DNA of 14,175 nucleotides. Source: JALHSV01 sp964553535 (lineage in GTDB: Bacteria; Nitrospirota; Thermodesulfovibrionia; Thermodesulfovibrionales; SM23-35). The notes beneath the pieces were generated by a model. The model was not told the DNA's origin, searched no databases, and saw only the letters and a program-made list of their open reading frames with translations. Each line of letters begins with the position of its first letter. Positions within the stretch are counted from its first letter, which is position 1. Shown one piece after another: positions 1 through 6,174 of the stretch. Location: contig CAZKLK010000033.1 in the NCBI GenBank assembly GCA_964553535.1, positions 1 through 14,175 on the forward strand, written 5' to 3'. The position numbers and the translations under genes are program-made.

Positions 1-41
1 GTTCACTTTTAATTCTTAAATGGCAAGGCTCCGGTGAGATA

Positions 42-71
42 TTGACAAATGAAATTGTCATGCGGTATGGT
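42..71 (+). promoter_or_regulatory. Probable rho promoter
   Basis: TTGACA at 42-47 is a perfect -35 hexamer. It is followed after 18 nt by TATGGT at 66-71, a four-of-six match to the -10 consensus. Transcription would start near base 78 and leave a leader of about 100 nt before rho. A second -10-like TATGAA preceded by TGG lies at 71-76, but it is too far from this -35. The leader from 78 to 179 shows no strong hairpin or long reading frame. Confidence 0.5.
43..60. repeat. Inverted repeat over the rho -35 element
   Basis: TGACAA at 43-48 and TTGTCA at 55-60 form a perfect 6-bp inverted repeat with a 6-nt spacer. The left arm shares five bases with the -35 hexamer. It could be an operator, but six-base arms occur by chance and no regulator is indicated. 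Confidence 0.3.
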
Positions 72-179
72 ATGAACAGATACTTTCTGCGGTAATAATC
101 GTACGAAACCTCCCTGGACGGGCGAAGACCTTCCGGGTATAAAAACCACCATATACGTAAATCCAATAGGAGTTTAATA

Positions 180-1466
180 ATGGAAAATCCCAAGAAGAAT
201 GTGGTCTCAGATAGTATGCCTATTTCCGAGCTCAAGGAAAAGACCATCGACGAACTGACAGACCTCGCAAGAGAACTCCGCGTCGAAGGAGCCAGCGGCA
301 TGCGGAAACAGGATCTTATTTTCGCAATATTGCAGGCGCAGACGGAAAAGACCGGATATGTCTTTTCAGCGGGGGTTCTTGAAATACTGCCGGACGGATT
401 CGGGTTTTTGAGGTCGCCTGATTACAGTTATCTGCCGGGTCCGGACGATATTTATGTATCGCCTTCCCAGATTCGGAGGTTCAATCTGAGGACCGGCGAC
501 CTTGTATCAGGTCAAATAAGGCCTCCCAAGGAAAGTGAGCGTTACTTTGCGCTTCTGAAGGTTGAGGCAATCAACCACGAATCTCCCGACGACAATATCA
601 ACAGGCCTTTATTTGATAACCTGACGCCTTACTACCCCACGGAAAAAATCAAGCTTGAATATGACAACACCGACTATTCAACGCGGGTAATGGACCTCAT
701 AACTCCGATAGGCATGGGACAGCGCGGCATGATTGTTGCTGCTCCCAGAACAGGCAAAACGATGCTCCTTCAGTCAATAGCCAGGGCTTGCAGAAAAAAT
801 CATCGCGACATCCATCTTATTATCCTGCTGATTGATGAAAGACCGGAGGAGGTTACAGACTGGAAAAGACAGGTCCCGACAGCGGAAATTATCAGTTCGA
901 CATTCGACGAACCGCCGCAGCGTCACTGCCAGGTTTCGGAAATGGTCATCGAACGGGCCAAGCGCCTCGTGGAATGCAAACGCAATGTCGTCATTTTGCT
1001 CGACAGCATCACGAGACTCGCCCGGGCTTATAACGCCGTGATACCCGCAAGCGGGAAAGTTCTCTCCGGAGGCCTTGATTCAAACGCCCTTCAAAAACCG
1101 AAGAGATTTTTCGGAACCGCCCGGAATATAGAAGACGGAGGCAGTCTTACCATCCTCGCGACCGCTCTTGTGGACACGGGCAGCAGAATGGACGACGTCA
1201 TATTTGAAGAATTCAAAGGCACCGGCAATATGGAACTTCATCTCGACAGAAAGCTTGTCGACAAGAGGATATTCCCCAGCATCGATATCAACGCCTCCGG
1301 CACAAGAAAGGAAGAGTTGCTTGTGGAGAGAGATGTGCTCAATAAGATGTGGATCCTGCGGAAAGTTCTCACACCCCTGAGCACCGTGGAGAGCGTGGAA
1401 TTTCTTCTTGGCAAGCTGACCGGGACAAAGAGCAATAAAGATTTCCTCGAAATGATGAATAAATAG
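180..1466 (+). CDS. rho: Transcription termination factor Rho
   Basis: ATP-dependent hexameric RNA helicase that loads on nascent RNA and terminates transcription. The 428-residue length is close to the usual 420. An N-terminal helical region (about residues 15-55) is followed by the cold-shock-like RNA-binding domain (about 58-130), with the aromatic stretch LPDGFGFLRSP. The RecA-like ATPase domain has the P-loop AAPRTGKT at 187-194, DERPEEVTDW at 219-228, Walker B VILLD at 271-275, the Q-loop region SGGLDSNALQ from 296 and the R-loop region GTGNMELHLDR from 347. The ATG start is fixed by AGGAG at 168-172, 7 nt upstream. The thioesterase gene begins 3 nt after its stop, so the two are probably cotranscribed. 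Rho commonly represses its own gene through its leader; that is family knowledge and nothing here proves it. Confidence 0.98.
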   Translation: MENPKKNVVSDSMPISELKEKTIDELTDLARELRVEGASGMRKQDLIFAILQAQTEKTGYVFSAGVLEILPDGFGFLRSPDYSYLPGPDDIYVSPSQIRRFNLRTGDLVSGQIRPPKESERYFALLKVEAINHESPDDNINRPLFDNLTPYYPTEKIKLEYDNTDYSTRVMDLITPIGMGQRGMIVAAPRTGKTMLLQSIARACRKNHRDIHLIILLIDERPEEVTDWKRQVPTAEIISSTFDEPPQRHCQVSEMVIERAKRLVECKRNVVILLDSITRLARAYNAVIPASGKVLSGGLDSNALQKPKRFFGTARNIEDGGSLTILATALVDTGSRMDDVIFEEFKGTGNMELHLDRKLVDKRIFPSIDINASGTRKEELLVERDVLNKMWILRKVLTPLSTVESVEFLLGKLTGTKSNKDFLEMMNK

Positions 1467-1469
1467 CAT

Positions 1470-1868
1470 TTGAAGGGTCAATTGGAAGACGATCAGCACT
1501 GCTTCGTTTGCGGAGAAAAGAATCCTATCGGCTTCCGTCTCAGGTTTTTTACCCGGAATGGAAAGGCGCTTGCCGAATTCACCCCGCAGAAAATCCATCA
1601 GGGATACAAGGATATTACCCATGGCGGATTGATATGCACGATTCTTGATGAGGCAATGGTCAAGGCCGCCATTATGCAGGGGTTTCACGCGGTGACGGCA
1701 GAAATCAGCGTCCGCTACAGGAATCCGCTTCTGTCCGGCGAGAAGGCTGTGGTTGAGGGCGCCATGCTCAAAGTAACCCGGAAGATTATAGAAGCAGCGG
1801 CAGTAATCAAAAAGTCGGACGAAACAGTCATTGCCGAAGGCACCGCAAAACTGCTGAGGCTGGCTTAA
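1470..1868 (+). CDS. PaaI-family hotdog thioesterase
   Basis: Small single-domain hotdog protein, probably an acyl-CoA thioesterase; the substrate cannot be told from sequence. The hotdog signature THGGLICTILDEA covers residues 50-62, with H51-G52-G53 and the acidic pair D60/E61 where PaaI-type enzymes place active-site residues. The N-terminus carries CFVCG (C11, C14), common in this subgroup. The 132-residue length fits. The start is uncertain: a stop codon lies just upstream in frame and no ATG precedes the core. TTG at 1470 is the longest choice. TTG at 1482, with GAAGGG at 1472-1477 as ribosome-binding site, would give MEDDQHCFVCG and may be the real start. It follows rho by 3 nt, and its stop codon overlaps that of rsmG on the other strand. 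Confidence 0.85.
   Translation: MKGQLEDDQHCFVCGEKNPIGFRLRFFTRNGKALAEFTPQKIHQGYKDITHGGLICTILDEAMVKAAIMQGFHAVTAEISVRYRNPLLSGEKAVVEGAMLKVTRKIIEAAAVIKKSDETVIAEGTAKLLRLA
1472..1477 (+). promoter_or_regulatory. Ribosome-binding site for an alternative thioesterase start
   Basis: GAAGGG ends 4 nt before TTG at 1482. No comparable purine-rich site precedes TTG at 1470, so this favours the shorter product, although reinitiation after the rho stop could serve the longer one. Confidence 0.35.
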
Positions 1869-2530
1869 GCGGAAACCCCATCTTTTGCGCGCACGACAAC
1901 CAAATACCGCATGATATCAGTCTGCGGCAGGGGAATTTTGAGCAACTCGCATTTCAAGCCGCCTGCCTGCTTAAGCTCTTCCGCAACCTTCGGCCCCTTG
2001 CTGAGAACAAAAATTCCGCCCGGCTTCAGAATATGAGATGCTTTCCGCACAAATTCCCTGATATCGAATAATGCCCTGCTCATGACGACGTCCACAGGCG
2101 TCAATATCTCTTTACTCAGGGTTATCTCCTCTATCCTTTTTTCGATAACCTCGATTCCCCTTAACCGGAGCTTCCTTAGAATATGCCTGAGAAAGGCGGC
2201 TTTTTTCGAGGACGGCTCCACCAGATACATCTCTATCCCGGGGCGGACAATTTTCACCGGTATCCCCGGGAACCCGGCGCCGCTCCCCACATCGGCCGCG
2301 CGCGCACACCCCTTCTGCGCCGGCCTGAGATAAAGCAGGGAATCGAGAAAATGCTTGATGACTATATCTTTATCATTGCGCAAGCCGGTTAAATTGTATG
2401 CCCTGTTCCATTTTTTCAGTTCTGAAAGATAGACGGAAAATTGTTCCATCTGCTCATCGGCAGCCGGAATATCCAGCGACAACAGGCCTTCCCTCAGAAT
2501 TTTTGTTTTATCCGGTTCAGCGGCAGGCAT
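1865..2530 (-). CDS. rsmG: 16S rRNA (guanine-N7) methyltransferase RsmG (GidB)
   Basis: S-adenosylmethionine-dependent methyltransferase of the RsmG family, which modifies a guanine in the 530 loop of 16S rRNA (G527 in E. coli). The 221-residue length is normal. Family landmarks are WNRAYNLTGLR at 41-51, KHFLDSL at 59-65 and the SAM-binding loop VGSGAGFPG at 81-89, followed by a conserved acidic residue in VEPSSKKAAFL. It is the last gene of the minus-strand operon, 41 nt after the Fe-S protein gene, with a weak GGAAGG ribosome-binding site. It is not beside mnmG or parAB, its neighbours in many bacteria. Its stop codon overlaps the thioesterase stop codon on the opposite strand. Confidence 0.96.
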   Translation of the reverse strand: MPAAEPDKTKILREGLLSLDIPAADEQMEQFSVYLSELKKWNRAYNLTGLRNDKDIVIKHFLDSLLYLRPAQKGCARAADVGSGAGFPGIPVKIVRPGIEMYLVEPSSKKAAFLRHILRKLRLRGIEVIEKRIEEITLSKEILTPVDVVMSRALFDIREFVRKASHILKPGGIFVLSKGPKVAEELKQAGGLKCELLKIPLPQTDIMRYLVVVRAKDGVSA

Positions 2531-2571
2531 TTATAAAACGCCCTTCCATAGCGCGCGTGTTTACGGCATGT

Positions 2572-3798
2572 TTACATTCTCGTTGCTGCATATCTCTGCC
2601 GGGAACCCGGCTTATCCGGCGGGACGTTTGCCATAACGGCTTCTTCGATAACCTCGATGAGATGCACCACCGTTTTTCCCGTCGGCACGCGTGAGAGTTG
2701 CAGGATGCAGCCGGGGCACGAAGTAATGATCATATCGGCGTCAGCCCTGGCGTATTCTTCTGCGCATGCGGCGAGAAGACGCCCGGAAAGTTCCATAAAA
2801 GTCAAACAGAATACGCCTGCAAATCCGCAGCAGCGCCCCCCGGCAGGCCCCGTCAACTTAATTCCCATGTCGCTGATGATCCTGCGGGGCTCTTTTTCTA
2901 TTGACAGCCCGTATTTCAGATGGCACGGATCGTGGTATAAGGCCTTTCTCGCCGGATGGGAATCCCCGGATAAGACCGGCAATGCCAGTTTATCAATCAG
3001 GAAGGCCGAAATATCCTGCGCCTTCAGGACGCCTTCACCAACGAGACGTGGATAGTCACGCTTAATTGTCAGTATGCAGGTCGGACAGAGACTCAGGACA
3101 GCCTCAACATTGAGCCCGTTAAACAATCGCGCATTTTTTCTCGCGAGCTCGCGCGCCTCTTTTTCAAGGCCAAGACCGCGCAGCGGCGCCCCGCAGCATA
3201 CTTCCGACGCCGGAAGAATGATTTCGTACCCAAGAGCATGCAGCACGTTAATAAGAGAATCGCCAAGGCCGGGATAGACGAAGTTGATCATGCATCCGGT
3301 GAACAATGCCACGCGGCCTTTCTTATTCCGGACAGAAACAACCTTAACATTATCCCTGAGACTGCGGGCCGGCAGTTCGAAATCCGGGGGCACTATTCTC
3401 TTTTTCATAAGATAAGGCCTGAGGAAGTGCTGCATAAAACCGAGCAAGCGAAAGCTGAAAACAGGCTTGTTTACGGCGAGGGCGACCAGCCGGCGGGTTA
3501 ACCGCCTCTCCTTGTCATCTCCTTTCAGGATAGTTCTGCCATGAAGAATGACCTCCGGGATGTCGACCCCGGGCGGGCACATGCCAGAGCAGGCCCCGCA
3601 AAGCGTACAACTGAAAATACGGGCGCGCAAACCCGCCGAAGAAGCGATTGCCCCCGATGCAAGTCCCTGTAAGATTGCAAGCCTTCCACGCGCCCCCATC
3701 CCCTCCTCGGAAACTTCGTCGTAAGTCGGACAGAAGGCTTTGCAACTTCCGCAGCGGACACATTTCGAGAGATCATCGAGATAACGGGCGCTGTCCAT
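2572..3798 (-). CDS. GlcF-like (Fe-S)-binding subunit of a glycolate/lactate-type oxidoreductase
   Basis: Electron-transfer protein with two [4Fe-4S] motifs and two cysteine-rich CCG domains, the layout of GlcF, the iron-sulfur subunit of glycolate oxidase (about 407 residues in E. coli; 408 here). The first cluster motif uses C13, C16, C19 and C23; the second uses C64, C67, C70 and C74. The CCG domains show C169, C201-C202 with C238/C241, then C292, C323-C324 with C361/C364. Related families include LldE and HdrD, so the substrate is open. The FAD subunit GlcD, its usual partner, is not in the window. The gene starts 9 nt after larE, and the TAG stop of larE lies in the TAGGA ribosome-binding site, so translation is probably coupled. 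Confidence 0.85.
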   Translation of the reverse strand: MDSARYLDDLSKCVRCGSCKAFCPTYDEVSEEGMGARGRLAILQGLASGAIASSAGLRARIFSCTLCGACSGMCPPGVDIPEVILHGRTILKGDDKERRLTRRLVALAVNKPVFSFRLLGFMQHFLRPYLMKKRIVPPDFELPARSLRDNVKVVSVRNKKGRVALFTGCMINFVYPGLGDSLINVLHALGYEIILPASEVCCGAPLRGLGLEKEARELARKNARLFNGLNVEAVLSLCPTCILTIKRDYPRLVGEGVLKAQDISAFLIDKLALPVLSGDSHPARKALYHDPCHLKYGLSIEKEPRRIISDMGIKLTGPAGGRCCGFAGVFCLTFMELSGRLLAACAEEYARADADMIITSCPGCILQLSRVPTGKTVVHLIEVIEEAVMANVPPDKPGSRQRYAATRM

Positions 3799-3807
3799 AA
3801 TAATGTC

Positions 3808-4629
3808 CTATTTCAACGACCGGTCCATGCTGCCGCTCTGATACCCGTCAATGTCAAGCGATATGAACATATACCCAAAAGATTTGAGCGTCGCGGATAT
3901 TTCAGCCCTTTTCACAGGGTCAAGAAATACATGCATGTCCTCTTCCCCGGCTTCTATCCGGGCAACAGCGCCGTGGTCCCTCACCCGGAACTGATTCAGT
4001 CCGAGCGACTGAAGAAAGTGTTCCGCTTCTCCGACACGCGTTAAAGCCTCGTCTGTAAGTCGCCGGCCATATGGGAACCGGGTGGCAAGACAGGGGGAAG
4101 AAGGCTTGTTCCATGTCGCAAGCCCTAATTGGCGGGAAATCTCCCTTATTTCGCTCTTTGAGAAGCCCGATTCTATCAGAGGGCTCCTGACGTTGTAAAT
4201 CTGAACCGCCCTATACCCGGGCCTGAATTCACCGAGGTCATCCCGCGTGCTTCCGTCGAGAACAAATGCGTAACCCTCCGATCCCGCGATATCCCTCAGC
4301 GCTTTAAACAGCGTTTCCTTGCAGAAAAAACATCGTTCAGGCGTATTCATGAAAATTTCCTCTCTCAAGAGCACGCCGGTCTCAATAATTCTGTGCCTCA
4401 CGCCGATTTCTTCCGCGGTATTTTGCGCGGCAAGTATATTTCGTCGCGGAATCAGCCCGGAAGATGCGGACACTGCAAGGGCGCTGATGCCGGAAACCCG
4501 GATAGCCTTCAAAAGAAAGGCGCTGTCGGTTCCCCCCGAATACGCAAGGATAACGCTTTGCATTTCTTTCAGTGTGCGTATGAGATTCTGATATTTATTA
4601 TTTTTCATGAAATACAGCGAAGGGGGCAT
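3808..4629 (-). CDS. larE: LarE-type ATP-dependent sulfur transferase
   Basis: PP-loop ATPase of the LarE family. LarE adds sulfur to a nicotinate-derived precursor of the nickel-pincer (NPN) cofactor of lactate racemase. The PP-loop SGGTDS is at 31-36. Three cysteines stand at family-specific sites: C100 and C103 in ERCFFC, and C180 in KPSSPCLATRFPYG, where the single-cysteine Lactobacillus enzyme has its sacrificial cysteine. Having all three predicts the variant that binds an Fe-S cluster rather than sacrificing its own cysteine; that is inference from recalled literature. The ATG at 4629 lacks a clear ribosome-binding site; the ATG at 4608 (M8) is a plausible alternative start. larA, larB and larC are absent here, so another sulfur-transfer role is possible. 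Confidence 0.86.
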   Translation of the reverse strand: MPPSLYFMKNNKYQNLIRTLKEMQSVILAYSGGTDSAFLLKAIRVSGISALAVSASSGLIPRRNILAAQNTAEEIGVRHRIIETGVLLREEIFMNTPERCFFCKETLFKALRDIAGSEGYAFVLDGSTRDDLGEFRPGYRAVQIYNVRSPLIESGFSKSEIREISRQLGLATWNKPSSPCLATRFPYGRRLTDEALTRVGEAEHFLQSLGLNQFRVRDHGAVARIEAGEEDMHVFLDPVKRAEISATLKSFGYMFISLDIDGYQSGSMDRSLK

Positions 4630-4668
4630 CCGGATTCGGGCATTCGAATTTAGAACGCAGGACTGGGA

Positions 4669-6174
4669 CTAAAGCACCGTCACTTCATAATTTTCCTGGT
4701 GAAGGCCGCGGCTCTCCCTTATCGTGACTTTGATCCCATACCTGTTCTCTATATCCTCAACACCCGCGCGCTCCTCATCCGACAAAAGGTCGGCAACGGA
4801 AGGATGGGCGGTAACAACGATCCGCTCTCCGCCGTGCTTGGATAGTTTTGTCACCTTTCTGAATATTTCATAACAGAGCGTTCGCGGAGACTTTACAAAA
4901 CCTTTGCCTTCACAGTAAGGGCAGGACTCGCAAAGAGTTCTCCCCAGGCTCTCCCTGACCCTTTTCCTCGTCATCTGGATAAGGCCGAGTTCGGACATGC
5001 GGGAGATGGTATTTTTCGCGCGGTCTTTTTTCATTGCGTCGGTAAAGGCGTTGAATACCCGATCCCTGTTTTCATATCTTTCCATATCAATAAAGTCAAC
5101 AATGATGATGCCGCCGAGGTTGCGGAGCCTGATCTGGTAAGCAATTTCCTTCACCGCTTCAAGATTGGTCTTCAGGATCGTGTCTTCCAGCTCCTCCTTG
5201 CCGACGAATTTGCCGGTATTGACATCAATAACCGTCATGGCCTCAGTCTGATCGATGACGATATATCCGCCCGATTTCAGCCAAACCTTTCTTCCAAGAG
5301 CCCTTGATATATCGAATTCGATGCCGAAGGCGTCGAATATCGGTTCAATCCCTTCATAAAGTTCTATCTTGCCGAGGAACTTATCAAAATATGTCCGTAC
5401 AAAATCCTTGATGCGCTCATATTCTTCGACAGAGTCAACAACAAGCCGTTTGACATCCTGTATCATGAGATCTCTTACGCTTCTGAAGACAAGGTCAAGA
5501 TCACTGTACAGCATTGTCGGCGCAGAAACCCGTTCCTTTTTCTTCTGGACAGTTTCCCATAATAAGAGCAGAAATTCGAGGTCCTTTCGCAAATCCTCTT
5601 CAACTGAGCCTTCACTGGCCGTCCTGATGATCAGCCCGTATCCCTTCGGCTTAATATTTTCGACAATGTTCCTGAGACGGCTCCTCTCGGATTCGTCCGA
5701 AATCCTTCTCGATATGCCCACATGCTCGACATTCGGCATGAGCACAAGATATCTGCCGGGTATAGTCACATAGGAGGTCACCCGCGCTCCCTTGCTGCCG
5801 ATCGGGTCTTTTGCCGCCTGGACGAGAATCTCCTGCCCTTCCTGAATCAGTTCTTCAATCGTAAGGTCGGGCCTGCCCTTCCTCGAGACTGCATCGATAG
5901 AATTGACCTTTTCCTCCTCCTCGAGAAAAGGCGCAAAATCTTCCAGACCTGCATGAATGTCGGTGACATACAGGAAGGCGGCCTTTTCGAGACCGACGTC
6001 GATGAAAGCGGACTGCATGCCGGGAAGTATTTTGACTACCTTCCCCTTATATATGTTTCCGACAAAGCTCGCATCGCGCTTTCTCTCGACATAGAACTCG
6101 ACAACCTGCCCTCCTTCAAGAAGGCCGACCCTGACTTCATCACGCGTCACATTTATCAGAATTTCGCTGTCCAA
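4669..6174 (-). CDS. rng: Ribonuclease G (RNase E/G family)
   Basis: Endoribonuclease cutting single-stranded AU-rich RNA, with roles in rRNA 5' processing and mRNA decay. At 501 residues it is the size of RNase G (489 in E. coli) and lacks the long C-terminal scaffold of RNase E. An S1-type RNA-binding domain spans about 36-125. The DNase I-like catalytic region includes VIDVNTG (D317) and IVDFIDM (D360), matching the metal-binding aspartates of RNase E. The zinc-link motif CESC is at 415-418, with a further cysteine at 421. The start is TTG at 6174-6172, chosen because ACGGAG lies 6 nt upstream and because it overlaps the preceding radical-SAM gene by 19 nt, typical of coupled translation. 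Confidence 0.96.
   Translation of the reverse strand: MDSEILINVTRDEVRVGLLEGGQVVEFYVERKRDASFVGNIYKGKVVKILPGMQSAFIDVGLEKAAFLYVTDIHAGLEDFAPFLEEEEKVNSIDAVSRKGRPDLTIEELIQEGQEILVQAAKDPIGSKGARVTSYVTIPGRYLVLMPNVEHVGISRRISDESERSRLRNIVENIKPKGYGLIIRTASEGSVEEDLRKDLEFLLLLWETVQKKKERVSAPTMLYSDLDLVFRSVRDLMIQDVKRLVVDSVEEYERIKDFVRTYFDKFLGKIELYEGIEPIFDAFGIEFDISRALGRKVWLKSGGYIVIDQTEAMTVIDVNTGKFVGKEELEDTILKTNLEAVKEIAYQIRLRNLGGIIIVDFIDMERYENRDRVFNAFTDAMKKDRAKNTISRMSELGLIQMTRKRVRESLGRTLCESCPYCEGKGFVKSPRTLCYEIFRKVTKLSKHGGERIVVTAHPSVADLLSDEERAGVEDIENRYGIKVTIRESRGLHQENYEVTVL

Noticed and set aside
60..95. Short reading frame MRYGMNRYFLR ahead of rho, a possible leader peptide
   Set aside because: It has no ribosome-binding site, and most of it lies upstream of the predicted transcript start near base 78.
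1080..1688. Long minus-strand frame of 202 codons opposite rho and the thioesterase
   Set aside because: It crosses two well-recognised genes on the opposite strand and shows no domain or composition of a real protein.
2141..2658. Fifteen-base direct repeat TTCGATAACCTCGAT at 2141-2155 and 2644-2658
   Set aside because: Both copies lie within coding sequence (rsmG and the Fe-S protein) and encode similar I/E/V runs; the second reads IEVIEE. Chance codon similarity is enough to explain it.
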